Shown: piece by piece, positions 1-10,144 of the stretch
How the letters are laid out: every line of letters starts with the position of its first letter
Position numbering within the stretch: position 1 is the stretch's first letter
Source of the DNA: Ancylostoma caninum
Taxonomy: Eukaryota > Nematoda > Chromadorea > Rhabditida > Ancylostomatidae
Length of the DNA: 64,000 nt
NCBI GenBank assembly: GCA_037903475.1
Contig: JBAJFG010000615.1
Coordinates: forward strand, 892,501 to 956,500
Direction: 5' to 3'
Program-made: the position numbers and the translations under genes
Notes under the pieces: generated by a model
The model's database searches: none
What the model saw: only the letters and a program-made list of their open reading frames with translations
What the model was told of the DNA's origin: nothing

Positions 1-641
1 TCGGCTGTAGGCACGGATGGAGCAGAGGTAAAGCAGCGGACTGTGAAGCAATCGAAGAGCAATGGTAAGTGATGGGTAGGTCAGTTCGAAATCCTCGAGC
101 GGTAGTGGAGGTGATAAGTTTTGTTCAAAAAATCCCATTTCGGAACAAGCGGAGGACTAAATCGGGACTTGCGGGCTGTAACAGACCGGGTCTGCTGACC
201 AAGCCCTCCGGGTGCCCTGCAGTAGTCCTACGGATGAGTGCGATACTTTGTCTGAGTATAGCTCCATATAATTGATGGAACAAATGAAATGTTTTCTCTT
301 TTTATCTGTTGTGGATGACCAAGTAATAAGAGTCAGCTTGAACGTATGAAAGGGGAGGGTGAGGTGTGCCCAGACAAAAATGAAAGGAACGGAATGAAAA
401 GAAAGGGTGAGATAGGCAGAATGACGGAGCGCTGGTAACTGCTCAGCTTTGGTATTAACGTTATTCCTCGTTTATTGAACGCCGTCATTCTTACAATATT
501 TTCCAATTTTTTGGACGCCGGCGCATCCTTGCTGCAGCAGTAGACTCGTTGTTCTTCTTTACTCTATTCCCAGTCCTATGAATTTCTCTCCACACTGACA
601 AAGAAACACACACATACACACAGTAAGTCCGTTAATATCCG
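1..641. other. No gene recognised; one degenerate dispersed-minisatellite unit
   Basis: I see no convincing coding sequence. Bases 478-530 hold one degenerate unit of the dispersed 57-bp family seen again near 9.6, 44, 61 and 62.8 kb (core GGACGCCGGCGCATCCTT). A T-arm-like stretch at 92-107 (AGTTCGAAATCCTC) suggests a very decayed tRNA-derived sequence, but no matching A box is clear. Confidence 0.4.
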
Positions 642-1150
642 TTAATATAAGTCATGATATTGTTCACCGCTGGTGATCCTTTGTTCAAAATTTCTTGTGT
701 GATCTTCTTCTCTTTCGTAGCCTGCTTGCCAGCGTCTGAGATCGACGTTTCCTGTGCGATTGCACCATTTCCTTCGATCATTCACATCATCCACACTAAT
801 CTTGAAAAACCGCATTTCATCTTCAATTCTGTCTAGCCACCGAGTCTTTGGTCTTCCTCTCGGTCGACGTCCTTCCACGGTGATGTTTATTGCTGATTTG
901 GCGACTACGCTGTTGTCACTTCTCAGTACGTTACCAGCGTAGCCGAGCCTCTAGCATCTTTGCCGTAATGGGTGCTACTCCAAACAGTGAGCGTGCATCT
1001 TCGTTTCGCACTCTGTCAAGACGCGCAATCCCGTGAAACCAGCAAAGCATTCTCATTTCCATTGTGTGAAGGGTCTACTCGTGCTTCAAGGTGGTCTGCC
1101 AGCATTCCGCTCCATACAGCGCAACAGGTCGGATATACTGAACTGGTCAG
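642..1150 (-). pseudogene. RTE-type non-LTR retrotransposon, 3' end of ORF2 (relic)
   Basis: Read from 1150 down to 642, the minus strand gives the C-terminal tail of an RTE-clade reverse transcriptase. It has a RLDRVRNEDARSLFGVAPI-like stretch, then a VEGRRPRGRPKTRWLDRI-like stretch typical of the end of RTE ORF2, and a stop near 642. There is at least one frame break near 930. The endonuclease and RT core are absent, so this is a 5'-truncated dead copy, the usual state of LINE insertions. The same tail occurs on the plus strand at 56700-56970, and the extreme 3' end recurs at 4097-4165. Family assignment is from recognisable residues, not a search. Confidence 0.75.
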
Positions 1151-1999
1151 TAAGTTGAAGGGCCGAGACCCGAAGATGGACGGGGGCCTCCGCGGAAAGA
1201 GGAGAGCTTGCGCGAGATTCCCGCCTTCGAATGTTTGAGAGAGGGGACCAGGCCCAAACTTGAAACCACTTCGTTCAGAGCCCCGTCGTCGTCGCCTTGC
1301 CGTCCCCTTCAGTCCTTGGGGCGAAGACCCCATGAGCCACCGTTTCTGAAGCTGTTCATTTTTATTTGTCGTTCCATCCGCCTCATTCTGGAGCCTTTTT
1401 ATCCTTTGATCCATTCCTCTCAATTGAAACAGTTCTCCTATCTGTCGTCTCACTCATCTCAAAGTGAAGCTGGTTCCTATCCGTTATTCCAGATACATTT
1501 TTAACCCATTGACGACCGCGTGGCTGAGCCGCGCTTTTTTGGTCGCGTGGGACCGCGCGGCTCACGCCCTTCTTGACAAGTACTGGATCTTATTTTCGAG
1601 CTATTTTGCAGCATTTCCATGTGGAATGGTTACAGTCCTTCCTAAAAAGGTCTCAAACAAGTGCAGTTCAAGGAGGAATTCTCCTTTATTGCGACAAACA
1701 TCATCAAAAGGATGGAATTCTGAAGTCGAGGAAGATTGCTTCACATTTCTTTTATTGTGGATGGAAATACTCCGTGCAAAAGCCATATTTCCTACATAGA
1801 AACACGTTCTTTACATCCTGCGCTTCCTTATTAGTCAGGCTAGAGCCTTAGGAACGTGCATAGTCTCTGGATACTCCCTCACAGCACTCAAAACACCTTT
1901 TACAAACTTCTTTGAAAAGCCTAAATGAAAGCAAAAAGCTTTTAGGTTTTCTCCTTTTCTGGTCAGATGATACCGTCGATCTTTTAGAATTATTCTCAG
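1151..1999. other. No feature recognised
   Basis: Short ORFs only, with no domain, splice pattern or repeat that I can support. A GC-rich imperfect inverted repeat lies near 1515-1570. Confidence 0.3.
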
Positions 2000-2117
2000 A
2001 TTCCGTATTGTTTTATGTTCAACTGCACGCGAGATTAGTAGTCAGTTTATTTAAACGGCCGTTTAAATAAACTGACTACTAATCTCGCGTGCAGTTGAAC
2101 ATAAAACAATACGGAAT
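2000..2117. repeat. Perfect 118-bp palindrome, 59-bp arms, no spacer
   Basis: Bases 2000-2058 are the exact reverse complement of 2059-2117, centred on AACGGCCGTT. The 12-mer TATTCTCAGATT occurs at 1991-2002 and again at 2160-2171, so an insertion with a 12-bp duplication is one reading. It could also be a recent tail-to-tail duplication or the core of a fold-back element. Confidence 0.9.
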
Positions 2118-2425
2118 TCAAGTCATGCCGAGATTCATAAACAGCCGATCCTGGAAGCTATTCTCAGATTATTTTTGCAGAAAGATCTGTTTTATTCCCA
2201 ATCCTCTTATCGTAACAGTGTGGAACTCCACGCTCGCCGCACTCCTGAGAGGGGCCTTGGTCCCACGAGCCAGACACGCAAAGATGCGCGCGGAAGTCAA
2301 TGGGTTAACTTACTTTCAAGTCAGTTACATTGCAAGTTACATCAGTTACATTTTTCTGTTATTCCAAACGTGTAAACCTATGATGAAATCGTCATGTTGA
2401 GTATTTGTTTCGTTCCAATAAAAAG

Positions 2426-2447
2426 GGTTCTATTACCCAAGTTTGAG
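2426..2447 (+). other. SL1 spliced-leader-like sequence
   Basis: The 22 bases match the nematode SL1 leader at 20 positions. The last 16, ATTACCCAAGTTTGAG, are exact and the two mismatches are at leader positions 5 and 6. An SL RNA gene would continue with GTAAAC and an Sm site, but here the sequence continues GTCGGCGAC and I see no Sm site. It is therefore more likely a retrocopied trans-spliced mRNA end or a decayed SL RNA gene than a working one. SL1 is from general knowledge of nematodes; the origin is inference. Confidence 0.55.
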
Positions 2448-2452
2448 GTCGG

Positions 2453-2536
2453 CGACAGATTAAAACCAGTAACCGCAATCGATGTCTGTCGCTCCCGTGT
2501 ACTGGATCGATCGCGGTTACTGGTTTTAATCTGTCG
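2453..2536. repeat. Inverted repeat, perfect 24-bp arms
   Basis: Arm 2453-2476 (CGACAGATTAAAACCAGTAA..) is the exact reverse complement of 2513-2536, with a 36-base loop that itself contains ATCGAT-type partial symmetry. It begins six bases after the SL1-like sequence. Confidence 0.85.
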
Positions 2537-2696
2537 GTATTTCTGGCTTCTCAGACAGAAGACTGATTATTCTGTTGGTATTTCTGACCTGCTAGACTGG
2601 CATCTGATCAGTCTGTTTGTATTTTGACCCCCTGGACTGGCGACTGTTTACTCTTTTGGTGTTCTGGCCTCCTGGACTAGCGACTGACAAGGGAAG
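2535..2696. repeat. Degenerate ~48-bp tandem repeat, about 3-4 units
   Basis: Units share GGTATTTCTGRCYTNCTAGAC and CTGATTATTCTGTT-type blocks. A further unit reappears at about 3985-4005, beyond the inserted 2697-3884 element, so that element appears to have landed inside the array. Confidence 0.5.
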
Positions 2697-2963
2697 TGCA
2701 AGAGGCTAACCCCGGGGATCCCAGCGAGCCACCCATTTTCAGAAGCCTTGTCTAAGGTGATTATAATGCATGCATATTATTTTTGCCCAATGGTCAGGAT
2801 GCACCCAGGAGAGCGCGTCCAAGATTTTTCTTCTACGCTGCCATAGGGGTCCATTTTACAAGTGATTTATGCAACGTTGACGGCTCAAACTTACTGAGAT
2901 TACTGTAATTAGCTGTCTCATGGACTGTAGAGTGTTTGGAGATACAATTGTGAACGCTACCTG

Positions 2964-3027
2964 TGGCATGCCTGTGGCAATTGCTCCGCTGGGTATGCGA
3001 TCATGAGCAATTGCCACAGGCATGCCA
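2964..3027. repeat. Inverted repeat, perfect 23-bp arms
   Basis: Bases 2964-2986 (TGGCATGCCTGTGGCAATTG..) and 3005-3027 are exact reverse complements with an 18-base loop. It sits immediately upstream of the tRNA-like segment. Confidence 0.85.
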
Positions 3028-3032
3028 GCCGT

Positions 3033-3106
3033 GGCGGAGTGGCCGAGTGGGTAGCGTGTCGGATTGTCAGCCAGAGGGTCGAGGGTTTGGATCCCGTCCA
3101 TGGAAT
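3033..3106 (+). tRNA. tRNA-like sequence (probable pseudogene or SINE core)
   Basis: A perfect A box (TGGCCGAGTGG, 3040-3050) is followed 33 bases later by an imperfect B box (GGTTTGGATCC, 3084-3094). The ends CCGTGG and CCATGG can form a six-pair acceptor-like stem. The anticodon arm does not fold convincingly and no amino acid is assigned. Its place inside a TIR element suggests a captured tRNA-derived sequence. Confidence 0.4.
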
Positions 3107-3479
3107 CCATTTTGCATTTTTGAATTTGAGGCTTTTAAACTTGTTGAGAGTATTTCTAATGACTAAAACACATCAGATATGTGCGCCATTACAAGAATTA
3201 CTGCAGGAACTTCGTCCGATCCGTTACTCACTCGGCCACCTCATCGCGGCTGCCATGATTGGAGCAGGGACTCATGGTCGCGTAACCAGGCGGAACCATG
3301 TTATTCAAAAATGCGTCTGCAAACGTTCGATGATCCGTGGGACAGTTAAACACGCCAACCACTGCTGGATTGCGTGGCCAAAGTTCCATGAATCCAAGCC
3401 AGGACTCCATTGACAGCGCACTAGAAAATTTGTATTATTCAACCATCATGAACCCAAACTCTTCAAAAAAAATTTTTGA

Positions 3480-3690
3480 CTGAAACTTTGCATATGGGGG
3501 TTATTTGAGGTGCTGAATACGATGATCATATCCATTTTGTACCGTAAGGCTATTTTTGTAGGGTTACGGTAGGTGCGCGGTAGTGTGGGGTGGTGCACTT
3601 GCCGTAACCCTACAAAATAGCGTTACGGTACAAAATGGATATGATATTCGTATTCAGCACCTCAAATAACCCCCGTATGCAAAGTTTCAG
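3480..3690. repeat. Long inverted repeat, ~90-bp arms
   Basis: Bases 3480-3570 and 3602-3690 are reverse complements with a few differences, separated by about 31 bases. The outer ends are CTGAAACTTTGC and GCAAAGTTTCAG. It lies nested within the 2697-3884 element. Confidence 0.85.
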
Positions 3691-4096
3691 CCCAGAAGAC
3701 CTTTTCAAAGATCTAGGGCGTGTGGGAGATGAATGACACCGAAAAGTCTTTGGCGCGCTCTCCTGCGCGCATCAGGACCATTGGGCAAAAATGATGTACA
3801 TACATTAACATAGCCTTAGACAATGTTACCAAAAATGGGTGTTTCGTTTCGATCCCCGGGGTTAGCCTCTTGCACTTCCCTTGTGAGCACTGTTTTACCC
3901 ATTGGCCTGCGATGGAACTGGCTTACTGGCATTCAGCATCGGGGACGTCCCTGCATCAGAGAAAGGAAGTCAGTTATCTGCCACTTTCTGATTATTCTGT
4001 TGCCGGTTTTTGGTTACTTTTATTGCTCTTCCTTTACTTCTTTCTAGTCGGAGTTCCATTTTTTTTCACATCGGACAACTGTGCGATAAACAAATA

Positions 4097-4165
4097 TTGT
4101 GATATTGTTCACCGCTGGTGATGTTTCGTTCAAAAGTGCTTGTGTGATGCCGTCATGATATACCA
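4097..4165 (-). repeat. RTE 3'-end fragment
   Basis: The stretch GATATTGTTCACCGCTGGTG and what follows repeats 655-715, which is the 3' end of the RTE relic. It is a short orphan tail, consistent with an extreme 5' truncation or a SINE sharing the LINE tail. Confidence 0.6.
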
Positions 4166-4431
4166 AGATAATAATTTCAGGAAATCGCTCAAATTCAAGG
4201 GAGTGTGTTGGTAGGCTGTCGACTCCAAAAGCGGAACTAATGGGAGAACAAGTCTCTCACGAAGTGGCATCCTTTGCTTTCATGGGAGAGTCTTCGTTTA
4301 AAAGACACACTCTAGCTGATCACCAGCCCATCAAAACCACCTTTTGACCAGCTGAGCTTGAAAAGGCATATTTTGTAAGATTTTTCTCCAAAACAGAAGA
4401 CCGCTCCAAGATAAAGCAAGCAAAGGTTTTT

Positions 4432-5827
4432 CTATTTTAACTTGACTTCTTTGCATTGTACGTTCCATTTCAAATACATGAGCGAGACGGGGAAGGAGGA
4501 AAACGACGCGGGAGCCTATTGAGAAATCATCGCAGAACAACAACCGTTATGGCTAATCTAGTGGAGCTGAAGTAGCGAGGTTACGCCCCCTTGAAACAGT
4601 GGGTTATTCTGAGAAGCTATATTTCGTAAGGTGACATTTCATCAAGCACTGTTTCCACTTTGCACTATGTACTAAAGACCTTTCCGTTTCACTAAATCAG
4701 GAGATCAGTTTGTATTCCGCTTCCTCAGTCTCGGAGTGAGAATACTTCTAATTCTTACCGATTTGTTCAGATTTTCAGTGCCTGAACCAACAAACACGCC
4801 GTCCTCAACGTAATATTCCATTTGAAAACCTTTGCTATCAGCCTGAACGAGGTCGATGATTGAGCAACTACTGTGAACATACTCGAAAACACCGAACCGT
4901 TTTAAACCTGGTTCCATCAGGTAGTTTAGTGATATCCTAGAAAGCATCATTGAGGACCGTTAGTACGGAATAGAAAAACACCAACCAGTTTGCTATACCG
5001 TGATGGTTTTAAAGACCTGGGCTTTCTTCTGAAAGATTTTCTATTTTCTCAATAGGTTTCGGAGTTTTTCCAAAATCGCAGAGTAACACTACATACGTTT
5101 CCTGTACTACCGGAGGGGAAGATTCTACGGAACGAGCACAGACAGGAGTTCTGCTAATTCTCTGGGATTGCCGCGGACTGTGCGGCTCACTCTGAACTGT
5201 CCGGTGATGCCCATATCGGTGTCGCCTCGACGCTCTACGACTCCGCTTACGGCGCTATAAATAGAGCCGTTCATCAATGCCTGCTGAAGATGAGAAAATC
5301 AAACCCGTTCTCTTCGAGACATCAATTGTGCGATAGACGATGGGTCCGTGTTCTGCACTATTTCACTGAATGAACCCTGATACGATGTTGCCACAGCCTG
5401 GAAATACGCTCGTTATGGGGAAGCACTTCCGATATATTTCAATGTACCTTCAAATGACATGAAATATTCGAAGCATGAACATAATTAGGTCAGAATGTTG
5501 CATTAAAGGGAGCACTCACGGAATTTTCAGCGTTGCAGATTTCGCGGTACATCGGAGTTTTTAGGGACAACGAACTCATCCACGATGATGGAGAAGCATG
5601 AAACAAGCGAAGAAGAAAGAAAATGGTGGCGCTATGGTGCGTCCATGGAGCGGACGAGTGTTCTGTGATGGGTCCCTCCGCGAAACCCCGCAATGGTGCG
5701 TATTCCACACAAAACCCTCCGCTAAATGACATACTCACAACCAATCGATGGCGTTAGCTGAAGCGACAGCACTCCTTTTGTCCAGAGCGGCAGATGTGTC
5801 CACTGTAGTATCTTCGAAAGTATTGCT
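4432..5827 (-). CDS. Unrecognised host gene, five 3' exons (partial)
   Basis: Five exons can be drawn on the minus strand: 5739-5827, 5520-5574, 5129-5283, 4759-4936 and 4432-4515. Introns are 164, 236, 192 and 243 nt. Donors include GTGAGT, GTAGAA and GTAAGA; acceptors include CATCTTCAG, CTTTCTAG and TCAATAG. All phases fit: 89 nt leaves 2, 55 nt closes to phase 0, 155 nt leaves 2, 178 nt closes to phase 0, and 84 nt ends in TAG. The product is about 186 residues so far, without transmembrane segments or a domain I recognise. The second exon start (acceptor GATGAG) and the first exon start are the weakest calls. Further 5' exons may lie above 5827. This is the best candidate for ordinary host coding sequence; no function is assigned. 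Confidence 0.55.
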
Positions 5828-6530
5828 CTATTTGCTGTGTTTAATATACTCTTGTGATTGTATAGCGACCGGCTACACAGTATGCAACTCCCTTCAGAGG
5901 TAAAAATTTCCGTGAGTGCCGGCTCTAACTGCACTGCATAAGGCCTTGTGCTAATATGGATGGTTATCCAATGCCTCCAGGAAGCGCTCCAGCGGACAAT
6001 AGCCATTGGAAGAGAACATGGATGTAATTTGCGAGGTTGCAATTGTTTTTCGTTCATAAACCGCTCATTTTTTGCTGTTCTATGCTATTTCCAACTCGGA
6101 TCTTCCTTGTTGATAGTAGTAGGACTCGAAAGTTAGGATGTGCCACAAAAGTGATTGGGAAAGCAGGCATGCTAAATCTGTCTAGGGTACCGAGCTAAAG
6201 GTAACAAGTACACATGAATCTGACCGGATATTAGGGCAATTTGCAACATCGTTGTGTGATCGACGCACATGCATCTATATGATGAAGGTTGGCCCACTGT
6301 CAGCCCTGACGCAGCTCAGATACAGGCGCACCGACTTGTGGGGGCTGCGCGGTATATTCATTCAGGGTGCAGATGCCGCACTGACAGATCTTCATGAGAA
6401 ACATTTCGAAAATGATTATATGTTTGTTATGAGCCACTGACGTACGCATTTGATAGAAACTGTTTTAAGAAGAAATTTATCTCATTGATTATTTATGAAG
6501 AATAGCCAATTAGTCCCTTCTCAGACACTT
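5828..6530. other. Possible exon fragments only
   Basis: Both strands at 5950-6030 are open and protein-like. On the plus strand an ATG at 5956 opens 23 codons beginning MDGYPMPPGSAPADN and then stops. I cannot choose the strand or define splice sites. The rest shows nothing. Confidence 0.25.
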
Positions 6531-6690
6531 TCACCGGTCAGGCCGACAGCAAAACTGAGGTACCGGGCAGGCCCCGGCCATTACTTTTTCGACACCGGGC
6601 AGGCCCCGTTCATTGGTTTGAATGACGCGGGTGTACCGGTCAGGCCGACAACACAATTGGAATACCGGGTAGGCCCCGGTCATACATGAA
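6531..6690. repeat. Interspersed ACCGGKCAGGCC motif cluster
   Basis: Five copies of a 12-16 base core (such as CACCGGTCAGGCCGAC and TACCGGGCAGGCCCCG) occur at uneven spacing near 6533, 6562, 6591, 6635 and 6663. Four more occur at 7913-8000. Confidence 0.7.
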
Positions 6691-7002
6691 TGATAGTGTG
6701 TTGTGATAACTAAATGATAATCGCTAGTGAGAAGTGGGAACTTAGGGTTCATTTTATCTATCTCTATCGGAGAATCAGCGAGAATCAGCTTCATCACCAT
6801 TCTTGAAGTAGCGTAAGTTTTCCACGGCCACTTTATAATTACAGGCGATTCAGCTCGTAGTGACCATCGCGTTGCAATACGCACGCGAGCTGATCCAATC
6901 CAATGATTTTTGAAGAAAAAGTGTTTTCATATATAGATTCGATTTTCGTCAAAATCAAGAATCCAGTCGCCGCACTAGTGCGTTCTCAATTATACCTTTC
7001 AG

Positions 7003-7243
7003 TACAACGTTAAAATGTCCACCTGGAGTGTGAAACGTCAGCTTCGCCGTGACGACACGTGTGGCCCCCCTAATAAGATGGGAATGCGCACATACTCAGG
7101 TAATTGTAACCTCTATCCCGCTGCATTGGAAAAAGCAGAAAAATTCGATAACTTATTTTCAGCGCAAAGCTAAAGTACCACGTGCTGAACATCGCACAAC
7201 ATTGGTGGAGAAAGAAGACACCGTTGTCTACGAAGAGCTGTGA
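7003..7243 (+). CDS. Possible two terminal exons of a plus-strand gene
   Basis: The segment 7003-7099 has acceptor TATACCTTTCAG and donor CTCAG/GTAATT. The segment 7163-7243 has acceptor TTATTTTCAG, 26 codons starting RKAKVPRAEHR and a TGA stop. The last exon is phase 0. To join it in frame, the first exon must be read in a frame with a TGA at 7030, unless a weaker acceptor at 7040 is used. The splice signals are strong, so a gene is plausible, but the join is unresolved and no family is recognised. Confidence 0.35.
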
Positions 7244-7322
7244 TATGTCAGTTTATTCAGCGATTATTTTCCAAACGTTTGCTTGTATTTTGCACTTTTG
7301 ACCACGATGTGCAATATCCGCT

Positions 7323-7568
7323 ACAGCAACGGACCCGTCCGGCAGCGGTTTCCCCATTAGGGGGCGCCCGGCGCAGCAACGGACCCGTCCGGCAGCGATT
7401 TCCCCATTAGGGGGCGCCCGGCGCTGTAGTGGACCCGTCCGGCAGCGATTTCCCCATTAGGGCGCGCCCGGCCAGCGATTTCCCCATTAGGGGGCGGTCG
7501 GCGCAGTAGTGGACCCGTCCGGCAGCGATTTCCCCATTAGGGGGCGCCCGGCGCAGTAGTGGACCCGT
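7323..7568. repeat. 50-bp tandem repeat, about 4.5 units
   Basis: Units contain GACCCGTCCGGCAGCGATTT and CCCCATTAGGGGGCGCCCGG. One unit is internally shortened near 7460-7490. Confidence 0.85.
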
Positions 7569-7912
7569 AATCTGTCCAGAATCTTTCAATTTTCTATTAA
7601 ATTGTCGTGTTTAGGTACGCTTTCGATCGTTTCGTGCTGCAGAAAGAGGATGTCGAAACTGATGACCACTGCACGCTGCATGATCTATAACTTTTTTTGT
7701 TATTAGTCGATCGTTTCTTGAATCTGTACAGTTTTTGTCTTTTGTTTGCCTTCAGTGTTTTTTCGATGATGATATGGCCATTTTTGTTGCACTATATGTA
7801 CAGAAAGGTGGCAATAATAAACGTAATTGCTTTAAAAGTGATGTTTTGGTGTTATTTTTGCTTAAAACTCTGTTTTAGTTCATGGAGAAGGGTTCCCCGC
7901 AATCCCTTGAAC

Positions 7913-8050
7913 GGCTTACCGGGCAGGCCGACGTTACATTTCAGGCAGGCCGCGGACACACACCGGTCAGGCCGCATTCATAACACCGGCCAGGCCGACT
8001 AAGGTGCTTCGGCCTTCCCGGTACTTGCATGCGGCTAACCCGGTTAAAGT
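7913..8050. repeat. Second ACCGGKCAGGCC motif cluster
   Basis: Four copies of the 6531-6690 core are present (near 7917, 7940, 7960 and 7983), followed by a related CTTCCCGGTACTTGC stretch. Confidence 0.6.
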
Positions 8051-9423
8051 GCCTGAGTTTGTAATAGTTCTACTGTAAGTGACAGGTAAAGACTCACTAA
8101 AGCTATGACAACGAGAATAACGTGGAAGAGGGTGAGAAGACCAGCAGCAAAGGAACTATGATGATGCAGTGGAATGTTAGGAGATACACAGAGGTCACCA
8201 CTGCAATTGAATTCACTCGAATAACTATGTCACCTCTAATGTTCATTCTTAGTTTTTCACCACAAAAAAATTATGGAAGAGCAAAAAATCAAGAAAAGTC
8301 AAAGAAAACTATCAAACGTCAATATACAACATGATGAAGATGTTACATGCGAGCTACTATTCGAAACAAAAAAAGAACAAACCCGAAGAAAAACCGTATA
8401 TTCAAGCACATCGATGAATTTTCATCAAAAAGCATGAAGTAAAATATTTGCACAATATTCAACAGCGACACGATAATAAACGCGAGAATTGCAAGAACGC
8501 GAGTCGCTAAAGAGGGGATATTAGGTTGAGGAGAAAGTAATAGAAGAAATTTTTCGAAACTTTCGTATTCCTTATTGCTGATTAGTCGATCAGGCATTGC
8601 CTGCTGACATAGTAGAAGATTCCTCAAAGTATTACCCTGTGGCTACTGAAGGACCAGGAAGCGCTCGTTGCTGCAGTTACGCCTCCATTTCTGAAAGGGT
8701 GCTTTTGCCCTGGCCTCTAATATGAGCTGCTCTGCAAAGCCTTGGCAAGCACTGGGGTAAGCAACAGCAGCAGCGCAATGGAGGAGGGAGTAGCTAAATA
8801 TTTCCCAGTACGCGACTGCTCCATTTACTTCGAATCTCGAGATATGGGCCTTCATGAGGAGCCACGCCTAAGACGTTCTCACGTCACAACGCGAAGTGGT
8901 TGCTGTGATTCGAGTAGCTCCCACAAGGTAAGACAGACACTGCTACCATATGGGTTGGCCAAGTCTGAAAACTGAGGGAAACTATTGGAGAAAAACGATA
9001 AAAACGAGAAATCCTGCTCCACGCCACTTTTTCACATGCCAGTTTTCCCACTTTTTCCCATCCCAAAATAGCGGGACTTTACTCCACTCTGGTAACCCAC
9101 TATTTTTATTCTCCTGCCTTGTCACTCTCTTATCACCATTTCATCCCTCCCTCGGTTTCTTCTTGGGCGAAGAAGAGCCCGTTGATTTTGACCATTTTCG
9201 AACTGGAGTCCCTTCGTATAACCAGCCGCAGCCTGCGCAGAAGAGAGAAAAAAGAGACAGCGTTCAACCCATGCGTTGGAGTAATGTTGTAGATTTCAAA
9301 GGTGTGTACTCAATTCACTGAGAAAAACTCTCCCAAAAGTTAGAGATGAAAATCCGACTTGGCTTGGATGCCATTTCTTCCATTACTTTCTCCTCAGCCT
9401 AATATTATAATAGAACCAGCCTG
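8051..9423. other. No feature recognised
   Basis: I find no ORF with domain content, no clear splice chain and no repeat. The short ORFs here look random. Confidence 0.3.
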
Positions 9424-9426
9424 ATC

Positions 9427-9482
9427 GTCCGGCTCACGCCGGACTCTCAGGCTTCTTTTCGTGCTCGCTTCGCTCGCATATT
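9427..9482 (-). repeat. GCGAGCGAAGCGAGC plus hairpin family, copy a
   Basis: On the minus strand the order is a GCGAGCGAAGCGAGC box, about 10 bases, then a hairpin with outer stem AGCCTGA/TCAGGCT and inner stem GTCCGGC/GCCGGAC. The same arrangement recurs at 44652-44706 and, doubled, at 62199-62282. Confidence 0.75.
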
Positions 9483-9583
9483 TTCATAGTCCTCAGATAA
9501 GATTGGTGCAGGTGGATGAACAGACACTATCCACAGAGAAGTATTCTTTATCGCAGTGCATGGACCTCCTGACCCACTATGGG

Positions 9584-9740
9584 CAGCTCCTTCCCAACAA
9601 TTTCTGGCAACGGCGTTTCCCTACTTTTAGACGCCGGTGCACCCTTATCACGCCGTTGTACCTGACTCCAGGCGTTTCCCCATTTTTGGACGCCGGAGCA
9701 TCCTTATCACACCGCCAGCCCACCTCTAACACTATCCTAA
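9584..9740. repeat. 57-bp dispersed minisatellite family, about 2.5 units
   Basis: The core is GGCGTTTCCCCATTTTTGGA followed by CGCCGG and a CACCCTTATCAC-type block. The same units are at 478-530, 43921-44226 (inverted), 60085-60150, 61190-61405 (inverted) and 62795-62965. Confidence 0.75.
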
Positions 9741-10030
9741 GGCGTAAGTAACCCTCATCCGTGTCATCCCTCGTTCGCCTGGTTCCTCCTCTTCGTTATA
9801 GAGGTGTCTTACCCTTCTCTTTCCTTTTATACGGTTCTGTAATCAAAAGCCTATCTCATTCATTCCGACCGTGATCAAAACAACTGTTGGCCATTAACAT
9901 GTCTGAACGTGACAAAAGTGGCCGGAAACTCCTGTAGATCAAGGTAAAAATCAAAATTTACCACATTTTCATACATAACTCGACGCGCTGAACACGATGG
10001 TACAGGTACTTTCCATTTTTGATGGCTGGT

Positions 10031-10036
<6 letters not shown>

Positions 10037-10119
<83 letters not shown>

Positions 10120-10144
10120 TACACACACACACACACACATACAC
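10037..10144. repeat. CA microsatellite, left flank of the BEL element
   Basis: A nearly pure (CA)n run with a few CATA interruptions. It ends in TACAC (10140-10144), the same five bases that follow the other LTR at 19916-19920. Confidence 0.95.

Larger units (their letters stand above)
2697..3884. mobile_element. Non-autonomous fold-back DNA element with ~140-bp TIRs
   Basis: Both ends start ACAAGGGAAGTGCAAGAGGC and continue as inverted repeats for about 140 bp at roughly 80 percent identity (2697-2830 against the reverse complement of 3750-3884). There is no transposase. The interior contains two further inverted repeats (2964-3027 and 3480-3690) and a tRNA-like segment (3033-3106). I could not settle a clean target duplication. 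This is a MITE-like or Foldback-class element; the superfamily is not determined. Confidence 0.7.

Noticed and set aside
20..110. tRNA-like sequence near the window start
   Set aside because: Only a T-arm-like stretch is present; there is no A box at a suitable distance and no cloverleaf.
7323..7568. Regular spaced repeats considered as a CRISPR array
   Set aside because: The units are contiguous 50-bp tandem copies without unique spacers, and the genome is eukaryotic.
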